Source of the DNA: Tolypothrix campylonemoides VB511288
GTDB taxonomy: Bacteria > Cyanobacteriota > Cyanobacteriia > Cyanobacteriales > Nostocaceae
DNA length: 64,000 nucleotides
Assembly: GCA_000828075.3 (NCBI GenBank)
Contig: JXCB02000023.1
Span: 1,009,468-1,073,467 of the forward strand
Direction: 5' to 3'
The notes under the pieces were generated by a model, which ran no database searches, was not told the origin of the DNA, and saw only the letters and a list, made by a program, of their open reading frames with translations. Both the position numbers and the translations under genes were made by a program. Below, piece after piece: positions 26,382-33,777 of this stretch (the stretch's first letter is position 1; every line of letters starts with the position of its first letter).

Positions 26382-28334
26382 ATGAACAAAAAATATTTCT
26401 TTATAGCAGCTGTACCCTTGGCAGTTGCTGCAACTCTCCTCACCAACATCAGTCAATCCTTAACTGATTTACCGCCACTCATTCCCCGACAAATTCTATT
26501 TGGAAATCCAGAAAGAACGAATCCGCAACTCTCTCCCGATGGAAAATACTTGACATACATTGCACCTGATAAAAATAATGTTTTACAGGTATGGATACGC
26601 ACTCTAGGTAAGGACGACGATCGCGTGCTAACTGCTGATAAAAAGCGGGGTATCCGTAGTTACTTCTGGACTTATAACAGTGAGCAATTAATATACTTGC
26701 AAGATACAGATGGTGATGAAAACTTTCATTTTTATGCTGTTAATGTAAAGTCCAATCAGGTGCGCGACCTAACACCATACAAGGGCGTAAAAGCGCAAAT
26801 GATCGCCCTAGATCCCAATTTTCCTAATGAAATGCTAGTGGGGATGAATATCAAAGACCCCCGCAAGCACGATGCTTACCGTATCGACCTGAAAACGGGA
26901 ACAGCAAAGCTGGAATTAGAAAACTCCGTTAACGTGACTGAGTCAGTTGCAGATCCACAGTTAAAAATCCGTGCATCTGTAGCCACGACTCCTGATGGTG
27001 GTTCTACCTTATCCGTTAGGGAAACAACAAGTCAACCGTGGAAAATAGTTCGCAAATGGGGACCTGATGATCAAGGCGGTGCTGTTGGCTTTTCCGGTGA
27101 TGGCAAAACGCTTTATATCACGGGTAATCATAATGCAAATGCAATACGAGTTTTGGCGCTTAACTTAGCAACGGGTAAAGAAAGCGTGATTGCCCAAGAC
27201 CCGCAATATGATCAAGAAGGGATGTTTATTCATCCAACGAAACGCCAAATTCAGGCTGTTGCTTTTTATAAAGATAAATTAGAGTGGCAAGTACTCGATA
27301 AAAGTATTACCCCAGATTTTCAGACAATATCCAAAGTCCGCCGAGGGGAATTTTCCGTAGTTGACCGCGACTTGGCTGATAAAACTTGGCTCGTCTCTTA
27401 CCGTATCGATAACGGTCCCACCTATTACTACATCTACGACCGTACCTCCAAGCAAAGCAAACTCCTCTTCAGCAATCAACCGAAATTGGAAGGACTACAA
27501 CTCGCCCAAATGAAACCGATTTCTTACAAATCTCGGGACGGGTTGACAATCCACGGCTACCTAACAACACCTGTAGGAATTCCAGCAAAAAATTTACCCA
27601 CAGTCTTACTCGTGCATGGTGGACCTTGGGCGCGCGATATTTGGGGTTATGACCCAGAAGCGCAGTGGCTAGCAAACCGTGGTTACGCAGTTCTGCAAGT
27701 CAACTTTCGAGGTTCTACCGGATACGGCAAAAAGTTCTTGAATGCCGGAAATCGTGAATGGGCGGGTAAAATGCATAATGACTTGATTGATGGCGTTAAC
27801 TGGATTGTCCAACAGGGTATCGCGGATCGGAAAAAAGTAGCTATTATGGGTGGTTCCTACGGCGGTTATGCGACTTTGGTAGGATTGACATTTACTCCTG
27901 ATGTGTTTGCTGCTGGTGTGGATATTGTTGGTCCTAGCAACTTGCTCACGCTGTTAAAAAGTATTCCTCCTTATTGGGAGTCAGGGCGGGCGGAATTCTA
28001 CAATCGTGTGGGTAATCTAGAAAAAGAGCCAGATTTCCTCAAGTCTCGTTCTCCGTTATTTTTTGTAGATCGCATCAAAGTACCGTTGCTGATTGGACAA
28101 GGTGCAAACGACCCACGAGTGAAGCAGGCGGAAAGCGAACAAATCGTTACAGCGATGCGAAAAGCAAATAAGCCTGTAGAGTACATCCTCTACACAGATG
28201 AAGGACACGGTTTTGCGCGTCCGCAAAACAGGTTACACTTCTATGCTAAAGCCGAAGAGTTTCTTGCTAAATATCTGGGGGGACGAGTAGAACCAATAGG
28301 TAATATACCTGGGCATTCTGGGGTGGTTAAGTAG
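26382..28334 (+). CDS. S9 family prolyl oligopeptidase-type serine peptidase, secreted
   Basis: 650 residues from ATG 26382 (MNKKYFFIAAVPLAVAATLL), which begins a signal peptide; a longer upstream frame would hide it and encode repeat DNA. Residues about 60-370 form a beta-propeller of WD40-like PD40 strands (TNPQLSPDGKYLTYIAP). The C-terminal alpha/beta hydrolase carries the catalytic triad Ser492 in GGSYGGYA, Asp577 in GANDPRVK and His609 in DEGHGF. LLVHGGPWARD supplies the oxyanion region. It fits S9C-type acylaminoacyl or dipeptidyl peptidases that act on short peptides, here probably periplasmic. Confidence 0.93.
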   Translation: MNKKYFFIAAVPLAVAATLLTNISQSLTDLPPLIPRQILFGNPERTNPQLSPDGKYLTYIAPDKNNVLQVWIRTLGKDDDRVLTADKKRGIRSYFWTYNSEQLIYLQDTDGDENFHFYAVNVKSNQVRDLTPYKGVKAQMIALDPNFPNEMLVGMNIKDPRKHDAYRIDLKTGTAKLELENSVNVTESVADPQLKIRASVATTPDGGSTLSVRETTSQPWKIVRKWGPDDQGGAVGFSGDGKTLYITGNHNANAIRVLALNLATGKESVIAQDPQYDQEGMFIHPTKRQIQAVAFYKDKLEWQVLDKSITPDFQTISKVRRGEFSVVDRDLADKTWLVSYRIDNGPTYYYIYDRTSKQSKLLFSNQPKLEGLQLAQMKPISYKSRDGLTIHGYLTTPVGIPAKNLPTVLLVHGGPWARDIWGYDPEAQWLANRGYAVLQVNFRGSTGYGKKFLNAGNREWAGKMHNDLIDGVNWIVQQGIADRKKVAIMGGSYGGYATLVGLTFTPDVFAAGVDIVGPSNLLTLLKSIPPYWESGRAEFYNRVGNLEKEPDFLKSRSPLFFVDRIKVPLLIGQGANDPRVKQAESEQIVTAMRKANKPVEYILYTDEGHGFARPQNRLHFYAKAEEFLAKYLGGRVEPIGNIPGHSGVVK

Positions 28335-28340
28335 AAATTG

Positions 28341-28382
28341 TCTGATGTAGAGACGCTTCAAACAGCCCGTCTCTACATCAGA
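28341..28382 (+). terminator. Stem-loop after the S9 peptidase gene
   Basis: A perfect 15-bp stem (tctgatgtagagacg and its complement, 28341-28355 and 28368-28382) with a 12-base loop, 6 bp after the stop. It contains the GTAGAGACG motif shared with 19316-19340. It could act as a terminator even without a long T tract. Confidence 0.5.
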
Positions 28383-28403
28383 CAAGATTGCATCTGTTTA
28401 ATT

Positions 28404-28433
28404 CCATCTGTGTCTATCTGTGTCCATCTGTGG
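28404..28433. repeat. Dispersed CACAGATGGA tandem repeat, copy 2 (inverted)
   Basis: Reads CCATCTGTGTCTATCTGTGT then CCATCTGTGG, the complement of the repeat at 18205-18233. It lies between the S9 peptidase and the first tspO gene. Confidence 0.7.
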
Positions 28434-28618
28434 TTAATTATTCTTTTTTTCGGCTTTTGCAAGAAGTCTATTTGTTAGTTGTTTTTACCCACTACCCAAA
28501 TTTCACTACCCACAAACCACAAACCAGTTCCCACCCAGGTATGATGAGTAATCAGCCCGTGACCTGACAGAATCGCACTATATGGCGTGATAAAAGAGCC
28601 ATACAAAGGATGACGGGC

Positions 28619-29092
28619 ATGATTAAATCTTGGATGGTCATTGGGGGAGTGGCTTTCTTGGTCGCTTTGGGTGCTAACTTCATTACTCCTGGCGATGTCA
28701 AGTGGTTCAAGCGTCTACAAAGACCCAGATGGTTAACTTTTGAAGCAGCCATTCCAGTTATTTGGACTATTGTATTTATTTGCGGTGCTTGGTCAGCTTA
28801 TATTGTTTGGGAAAAAGACCCAGGAACCACCACAACCTGGTTGCGTATGGGCTTATACCTGCTTCTGGAAATTGTTACCATTGCCTTCAACCCTGTAATG
28901 TTACGGCTTCGCAGTCTTAAGGTGGGTACGATTATCGGCGGTACGGGTTTCGTTATAGCCATTATATTAACACTTGTAGTTTTACCTGTTTCTGGTTGGG
29001 CGGCACTGCTCCTCGTTCCTTACTTGCTTTGGAGTCCAATAGGTACATACACCACTTGGACGATGAAACGACTCAATCCTCAAGATGCCTAA
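28619..29092 (+). CDS. TspO/MBR family membrane protein, copy 1
   Basis: 157 residues from ATG 28619. An ATG at 28610 overlaps the AAAGGA ribosome binding site, whereas 28619 has that site 8 bases upstream and matches the N-terminus of the second copy (MIxSWMxIG). It has five membrane helices and the tryptophan-rich TspO pattern: PGDVKWFKRLQRPRWLTFE, then PVIWTIVFICGAWSAYIVWE and a LLVPYLLWSPIGTYTTW segment near the end. TspO proteins bind tetrapyrroles and sterols and act in stress-related porphyrin handling. A tandem copy follows. Confidence 0.92.
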   Translation: MIKSWMVIGGVAFLVALGANFITPGDVKWFKRLQRPRWLTFEAAIPVIWTIVFICGAWSAYIVWEKDPGTTTTWLRMGLYLLLEIVTIAFNPVMLRLRSLKVGTIIGGTGFVIAIILTLVVLPVSGWAALLLVPYLLWSPIGTYTTWTMKRLNPQDA

Positions 29093-29248
29093 AACAGTAC
29101 CAGCCGTAGAGAATAACTGATAACTGATACGAGTGGTACTTGGTAACTGGTTGAAATATTCAACCCTGCGGTTGATTAAACTCATGCCGTAAATTGGCAC
29201 AATTGCCTTGAATTCACTTGACAAAATACTTAAAAAGGTATAAAAAAT

Positions 29249-29722
29249 ATGATTCCATCTTGGATGATAATTGGAGCCGTCACTTTTGCAATTATGATCG
29301 GTAGTTTTTTCATCACGCCTCGTGATGTCAAATGGTTTGCACGGTTAAGTCGTCCCCGGTGGCTAATTTTTGAGCCACTTATTCCAATCATTTGGACTGT
29401 AATTTTTATTTGCGGTGCTGCTTCTGCCTATATTGTCTGGGAAAAGAATCCAGGAAGCTTGATAACCTGGGTACTGATGGGTTTATACCTGTTGCTAGAA
29501 ATTATCACCATCGCCTACATCCCAGCAATGCTCAGGTGGCGGAGTCTCAGAGTGGGGGAAATTCTTGGATCAGTTGGTGTTATCTTGGGTGTGTTGCTCA
29601 CAGTCTCTGTTTTACCGATTTCTGGACTGGCAGCGCTGTTACTCGTTCCGTATTTGGTTTGGAGTCCAGTGGGAACGTACACTACAGAAGAGTTAATCCA
29701 ACTCAACCCTCAAGATGCTTAG
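29249..29722 (+). CDS. TspO/MBR family membrane protein, copy 2
   Basis: 157 residues, about two-thirds identical to copy 1 by eye, with the same five-helix layout (PRDVKWFARLSRPRWLIFE, PIIWTVIFICGAASAYIVWE, LLVPYLVWSPVGTYTTEE). Both end LNPQDA. It lies 156 bp after copy 1 on the same strand with a spacer of its own, so it may have its own promoter. One family-typical tryptophan position (GAWSAY in copy 1) is alanine here. The pair suggests duplication followed by divergence in ligand binding. Confidence 0.92.
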   Translation: MIPSWMIIGAVTFAIMIGSFFITPRDVKWFARLSRPRWLIFEPLIPIIWTVIFICGAASAYIVWEKNPGSLITWVLMGLYLLLEIITIAYIPAMLRWRSLRVGEILGSVGVILGVLLTVSVLPISGLAALLLVPYLVWSPVGTYTTEELIQLNPQDA

Positions 29723-29731
29723 GTGCGTACA

Positions 29732-30448
29732 CTACACAACGCGTCCATATCGTGCAACAACTGGATTGCTGGGATTGGCTTGATTATTCAGCCAGGCACA
29801 CATCTGATCCCCTAGGGAAAAGTGCCACCACTCCCTGGGATTGCGCTGAAATCCTGCTTTTTGCATAACATCGCACAATAGCTGACGATGAGCATGATAC
29901 TGTTGTGCCTGTGCGGTGGAAGAATTGGCAAAGTAGTCTGGATGCGATCGCCCTGACATTTCATCTATAGGCGAACCCATATTCACAATTTCCCCCGTAT
30001 CATCTACCAGTGTCACATCAACAGCAGCGCCCGTACTGTGAGGAGGCGGAGTTTTTTCATCCAAACTGGGTTCAGCCCAAATTTTATACACCTCCTCCCA
30101 GATAGCTTGGCTATTTTCTGGTGATAACTCAGCCTCGGTGAGTCCCGCCATTTGCAAAGCTTCGCCAAAAGCGTAATTCACCATAAACTGTTGTACAGCG
30201 ACAGGGCGATAAGCATCAAAGATTTGGATACGCCAGTTAGGACGTAGCAGTTGCAAGTAATTTTGGGCTGCTATCAAATTGTCAACAAGGCTTTTGCGAA
30301 GAAAATAAGGCGAGTGTTCCCCATAAGGCGCACCCAGTTTTTCATAAGGATGGGGAGATTCCACCGCGAACAGTTCCAAAGGAATCTTTACCAATGGTTC
30401 ACCACACTCAATGATTGGTACTTTATGATAAGGTCTTTCTCTAGTCAT
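29732..30448 (-). CDS. D-alanyl-D-alanine dipeptidase (VanX/DdpX type, M15D)
   Basis: A 238-residue zinc dipeptidase. The M15D signature is complete: IFDAYRPVAVQQFM, then PPHSTGAAVDVTLVD with the zinc His and Asp, a MGSPIDEMSGRSHPDY loop and RREWWHF-like REWWHFSLGD with the catalytic Glu and the third zinc ligand. Enzymes of this type cleave D-Ala-D-Ala, either for peptidoglycan recycling or in vancomycin resistance. There is no vanA/vanH neighbour, so recycling is more likely. The start codon lies inside a TAATGAC short tandem repeat (30442-30473), with no clear ribosome binding site. Confidence 0.92.
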   Translation of the reverse strand: MTRERPYHKVPIIECGEPLVKIPLELFAVESPHPYEKLGAPYGEHSPYFLRKSLVDNLIAAQNYLQLLRPNWRIQIFDAYRPVAVQQFMVNYAFGEALQMAGLTEAELSPENSQAIWEEVYKIWAEPSLDEKTPPPHSTGAAVDVTLVDDTGEIVNMGSPIDEMSGRSHPDYFANSSTAQAQQYHAHRQLLCDVMQKAGFQRNPREWWHFSLGDQMCAWLNNQANPSNPVVARYGRVV

Positions 30449-30473
30449 TAGTCATTAGTCATTAGTCATTAGT
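30442..30473. repeat. TAGTCAT heptanucleotide repeat containing the dipeptidase start codon
   Basis: Four and a half tandem copies of tagtcat. On the minus strand this reads TAATGAC repeats, and the last ATG is the start of the VanX-like dipeptidase gene. Similar units are found at about 35286-35350 before nadD and near 25500-25540. Confidence 0.85.
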
Positions 30474-30517
30474 TTTCTTCTACTTCCTCATCTCCCTCAT
30501 CGCCCTCACTCTCTCCC

Positions 30518-30754
30518 TCACTCACTCCCTCCCTCCTCCCCATTCTCTGGTACGGGATCATAACCCCCCGGATGAAATGGATGACACCGCAAGATACGCC
30601 GAATTGCCAACCAAGTACCGCGCCAGACTCCAAATCGCTCAATTGCCTGGATAGCATACATTGAACAAGTTGGTTGAAAGCGACAGGTGGGAAGAAACAG
30701 CGGTGAGATAAACATTCGGTAGAAGCGAATCAGCAAAATCAATAATAATTTCAT
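30518..30754 (-). CDS. yidD: Membrane protein insertion efficiency factor YidD
   Basis: A 78-residue YidD protein: an amphipathic N-terminal helix ([18 protein letters not shown]) and the core [20 protein letters not shown] and [20 protein letters not shown] with the conserved cysteines. YidD assists YidC-mediated insertion of inner-membrane proteins. The C-terminal residues (NGEEGGSE) are encoded by a polypyrimidine repeat. The start at 30754 abuts the possible TTG start of the divergent gene. Confidence 0.92.
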   Translation of the reverse strand: MKLLLILLIRFYRMFISPLFLPTCRFQPTCSMYAIQAIERFGVWRGTWLAIRRILRCHPFHPGGYDPVPENGEEGGSE

Positions 30755-31518
30755 TGCTGTCCCCGAAATCTAATACAGTGGTAATAAATATTATATTTTT
30801 CCATTTTGTTGCATCTTTGCTAACTTCATTTTTTGATTTAGAGTCGATTTCCCCTTTGTGGCTGCAAAGTGTTGCCGTTGCAATTTGGGTGCTACTCATG
30901 CTTTTTGTCGCATGGCTCGTAAATCGCTTTGCCAATAAAGATCCAGAAATTATCCGGAAGATAGTCCACATTGGCACTGGCAATGTGATTCTGCTCGCTT
31001 GGTGGCTAGATATCCCCGCAAGTGTAGGCATTACGGCTTCGATTGTAGCGAGTGCTCTTACTTTATTGTCCTACCGATTTCCAATTCTCCCTGGTATTAA
31101 TAGCGTCGGACGCAAAAGTTTTGGGACATTTTTCTATGCCGTTAGTATTGGTGTTTTAATTGCCTGTTTCTGGACGCAACAACAACCCCAGTATGCTGTA
31201 CTAGGAGTTTTGGTTATGACATGGGGAGATGGATTTGCAGCTTTAGTTGGGCAAAGATTTGGACAACACAAATACAGGATCTTTGACAGACAAAAAAGTT
31301 GGGAAGGTTCCCTGACAATGACAGTTGTGAGTTTTGTCATCACAAGTTTGATTTTAGTCAGTGTACAAGGGAACCTTTGGCAAACTTGGCTGATATCTTT
31401 GACGGTTGCCTTAGTCGCTACTTGCCTAGAAGTTTTTTCCTTTCTTGGTATTGATAATTTGACAGTTCCTTTAGGCAGTGCCGCCCTAGCTTTTGTTTTA
31501 AGCCAGTTCTTGTATTGA
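30754..31518 (+). CDS. Diacylglycerol/polyprenol/phytol kinase-like integral membrane protein
   Basis: About 254 residues, with six or seven membrane segments. The conserved block [34 protein letters not shown] and KSWEGSLTM is that of the dolichol kinase/phytol kinase (VTE5/VTE6)/CTP-dependent lipid kinase family. Members phosphorylate phytol or phytyl phosphate for tocopherol and chlorophyll recycling, or polyprenols. The start is uncertain: TTG at 30754 is the most upstream, GTG at 30778 is an alternative, and neither has a good ribosome binding site. A second paralogue is at 56770. The exact substrate is unknown. Confidence 0.88.
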   Translation: MLSPKSNTVVINIIFFHFVASLLTSFFDLESISPLWLQSVAVAIWVLLMLFVAWLVNRFANKDPEIIRKIVHIGTGNVILLAWWLDIPASVGITASIVASALTLLSYRFPILPGINSVGRKSFGTFFYAVSIGVLIACFWTQQQPQYAVLGVLVMTWGDGFAALVGQRFGQHKYRIFDRQKSWEGSLTMTVVSFVITSLILVSVQGNLWQTWLISLTVALVATCLEVFSFLGIDNLTVPLGSAALAFVLSQFLY

Positions 31519-31523
31519 AACAA

Positions 31524-31958
31524 TTAATGGTAGTAGCGCCCGTGACGGTGATATCTGTACGGGTTGCGATACAGATGGCGGTCATAAATGTAGTTGGGGT
31601 GGTTTTGCCCGTGACGGTAATATCTGTGGTGATTGCCATGCCCTCTGCGGTAATGAATATACTGCGGATGGTAAGATCTGCGACGGTAATGCTGTCTGTA
31701 GCTTTGTGGGCAAGGTCTATGATGACGGTAAGATCGGCGACGAGGCTTATGATGGTGGTGTTTATGGTGTTTTAGTTGTTCAGTATCAGCCTCCCAATCT
31801 GTTTGAATTGACGAATCATCACCAATCTGAGCAACTTGCGCTTTCAATTCCTCCGGCTTTGGCTGCGTCTGAACTCCTTTTTGTAATGATGCTGCGGCAA
31901 TTTCAAAGCCAAGGCAACTAGGCAACAGTAAAGCACTAACTATAAATTTCCAAAACAT
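31524..31958 (-). CDS. Secreted His/Arg/Tyr-rich protein
   Basis: A 144-residue protein with a signal peptide (MFWKFIVSALLLPSCLGFEI; a lipoprotein-like cysteine at 15) and a short polar spacer with PKPEELKAQVAQIG. The C-terminal half (about 62-144) consists almost only of His, Arg, Tyr, Pro, Gln and Asn (KHHKHHHHKPRRRSYRHH and similar). Such a tail could bind metal ions or polyanions such as polysaccharides outside the cell. No family is recognised. The valine-rich reading frame on the opposite strand is a shadow of this tail. It ends 5 bp from the convergent kinase-like gene. Confidence 0.7.
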   Translation of the reverse strand: MFWKFIVSALLLPSCLGFEIAAASLQKGVQTQPKPEELKAQVAQIGDDSSIQTDWEADTEQLKHHKHHHHKPRRRSYRHHRPCPQSYRQHYRRRSYHPQYIHYRRGHGNHHRYYRHGQNHPNYIYDRHLYRNPYRYHRHGRYYH

Positions 31959-32549
31959 TGTTTCACGCTCCTCATTTCTTGTTCCCTAGCAAAAGTAGGG
32001 AATGTGTAGTGTGATTTGACTGAAATAGGATTTACGCAGTGAAACGAAAAGGCTGATTGTGCTGAAGAAAAGTCTATATAAATGCATTACCACTTCAAGC
32101 AGGGTGAAGAGAGTTCTTAGTGAGCGCTACTCCAGTCTTTTAAAATTATTAAATATTAATAAATATTATCTATAAAATTTTATAAATCTTATTTAAATAA
32201 AACAAAAGCCCCGGAACCTTTACGGCAAAAGGCTATGAACGGCTGTTCACATTCTGTAAGTGACACTAACAAAAATAAAATTTTAACGAAATGTTGCCGT
32301 TTTATAACAAAGTATTTTTTGTCAAAAATATTAAAAATGACCTGCTCTCAAGGAATAACCCATAAGTGAATGCATTTGTACTTCTTAATATGTAAAAAAT
32401 CTAACAAACTTCTAACGCAGGACAGAATATAACATAGCTAAAGTCATTGCTAGAGAGAGATTCAGATTAGAAGTTAGTAAATAAAGATATATAAAAAAGA
32501 AATATGGCTATTTTCAGCCTAAAAAGTTAAATTTTCCTAAAATTCAGCA
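31959..32549. other. 591-bp AT-rich intergenic region
   Basis: Divergent spacer between the His-rich gene and the membrane-protein gene. Both promoters should be here. Aside from AT-rich runs (for example around 32150-32210) and a CCCCGGAACC patch near 32209, no repeat, RNA or gene was identified. Confidence 0.45.
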
Positions 32550-33173
32550 ATGAATAAAATGAGCTTTTTTAATGATTCTGTACCACCTCTGCGTCGGAAA
32601 CAAGTACCTCTAGATCTTCTAAGCTGTGAAGAAGGGCTTTGGTTCGTTAACTGGCAAATCGGCAAAATTAAACTTTATTCAAATTTTTATACCCGCATAG
32701 ATCAGGCTTTCATAATTTGGGGTTTGCTTCTCATACCAATGTTTGCAACTGCCCAGTTTTTACCTATAGGTTGGGACTTGCAGGCGGCTTTGTGGTCAAT
32801 CCTCTCTTTTATTGGTACTGCAGCAATGGTCTATTGGAGTACCTATTGGGTGAAGCGAAGACAGGTTATCTGGATACTGTATTGCTGGGTACTGCTGATG
32901 TTATTGGGGGTCGTCTTAACTGATTTGGGTATTTTTTTTGGATGGGGAGAGATATTATTGAATCTCTGTCCTTTGTGGTTGGGTCTATGTGCTTTAGGTT
33001 ACTTGTGTACTGGGTTAGCAGTGCGATCGCGTACCTTACTATTCACAGGCGTAGTTCATATACTGGGAATTTTCATCTTGCCTTATAGCGGTAGTTGGCA
33101 ATTTCTGACGACCGGCGGTTTAATGGTCGTCTGCTTACTACTACTCGCTGAATTCGAGTGGGATCACTGTTAA
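32550..33173 (+). CDS. Multi-pass membrane protein of unknown function
   Basis: A 207-residue protein with about six hydrophobic segments after a polar 50-residue N-terminus (MNKMSFFNDSVPPLRRKQVP; a second ATG at residue 4 is equally possible). Segments include IIWGLLLIPMFATAQF, WILYCWVLLMLLGVVLTDLG and LMVVCLLLLAEFEW. A cytoplasmic domain followed by paired helices resembles DUF2157-type cyanobacterial membrane proteins, but I am not confident of that. No catalytic motif is visible. Confidence 0.72.
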   Translation: MNKMSFFNDSVPPLRRKQVPLDLLSCEEGLWFVNWQIGKIKLYSNFYTRIDQAFIIWGLLLIPMFATAQFLPIGWDLQAALWSILSFIGTAAMVYWSTYWVKRRQVIWILYCWVLLMLLGVVLTDLGIFFGWGEILLNLCPLWLGLCALGYLCTGLAVRSRTLLFTGVVHILGIFILPYSGSWQFLTTGGLMVVCLLLLAEFEWDHC

Positions 33174-33299
33174 GCAGGAGAGGCAACAACAAAGGAGAAT
33201 AATTAATTATTATTAATTATTAATAAATAAAAAATAGGTGGATGTCGGATTTTCCTCTCCACCTATTTTGATTTCTATTAGCTCTTTTTATAAAATCAT

Positions 33300-33452
33300 T
33301 TACCAAGTGTCGGCTGCTCTTTCGTTATAAGGCTCTCCTGTAAACGGTTGTACACCGATATTAGGATATGCATCGTCATTAGGTCCAAAAATACGTATGA
33401 AAGCTTCAGAAATATATTGTGTTACCGTAGCAAGCATCCTGGAGAAAGCCAT
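33300..33452 (-). CDS. 50-residue conserved small protein
   Basis: ATG 33452 to TAA 33300 gives 50 residues: an amphipathic helix (SRMLATVTQYISEAFIRIFG) followed by PNDDAYPNIGVQPFTGEP and a polar end. The pattern of an N-terminal helix, IFGPxDDxYP and GVQPFxGEP fits a small protein I recall as widespread in cyanobacteria without an assigned function. It is too short to be picked up by ordinary length filters. An AGGAGA-like stretch is not seen upstream, so expression is uncertain, but the sequence is protein-like throughout. Confidence 0.65.
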   Translation of the reverse strand: MAFSRMLATVTQYISEAFIRIFGPNDDAYPNIGVQPFTGEPYNERAADTW

Positions 33453-33630
33453 AATATAAGACCCCCGTTTTTTGTCATCGCTTTCATTGCGATATATCTC
33501 CTGACATATCTACTCTAGTGCCTGACATTCTCTGTTGGCACTAATAGGCAATATATCTACATTCTCTGCAATATTCATTGATAGATAGTTGCAATACTTT
33601 AGCTAAGAAAACAGCCAAATCAAGGCTGAA

Positions 33631-33699
33631 GGATTGGGGATTGGGGATTGGGGATTAGGGATTAGGGATTAGGGATTAGGGATTGGGGATTAGGGATTT
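33631..33699. repeat. Short tandemly repeated heptanucleotide (GGATTGG/GGATTAG)
   Basis: About ten heptamers, GGATTGG and GGATTAG, in a row. This is the STRR class described in heterocystous cyanobacteria. Related arrays flank 46028-46198. Confidence 0.9.
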
Positions 33700-33722
33700 C
33701 AGCGTGTGTCAATTAACATTAC

Positions 33723-33745
33723 TTTATGGTAAAATTTACCATAAA
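33723..33745. promoter_or_regulatory. Perfect palindrome, candidate NrtR operator
   Basis: Arms tttatggtaaa and its complement (11 bp each) are separated by one A, centred 44 bp upstream of the pncB start. A gene for an NrtR-type Nudix repressor lies two genes downstream. NrtR proteins bind palindromes before NAD genes and release them on binding ADP-ribose. The link is inference from position and symmetry. Confidence 0.6.
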
Positions 33746-33777
33746 GCAAAGAAGTATTCTTCCAAGGGCGCTATGCC

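Larger units (their letters stand above)
33453..33777. other. Intergenic region upstream of pncB
   Basis: Contains the GGATTGG/GGATTAG heptanucleotide array (33631-33699) and the 23-bp palindrome (33723-33745) 32 bp before pncB. The left part should hold the promoter of the small gene at 33300-33452. Confidence 0.6.

Noticed and set aside
29392-29868. Plus-strand frame overlapping tspO copy 2
   Set aside because: It is the second frame of the TspO gene and then the antisense of the dipeptidase gene, with Cys/His-rich non-protein-like sequence.
29732-30448. Vancomycin resistance cluster
   Set aside because: Only a VanX-like dipeptidase is present; no D-Ala-D-Lac ligase or VanH-type dehydrogenase adjoins it, so a recycling role is likelier.
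31515-31775. Valine-rich plus-strand reading frame
   Set aside because: It is the antisense shadow of the His/Arg/Tyr-rich tail of the 31524-31958 gene; His codons read as Val/Met on the other strand.
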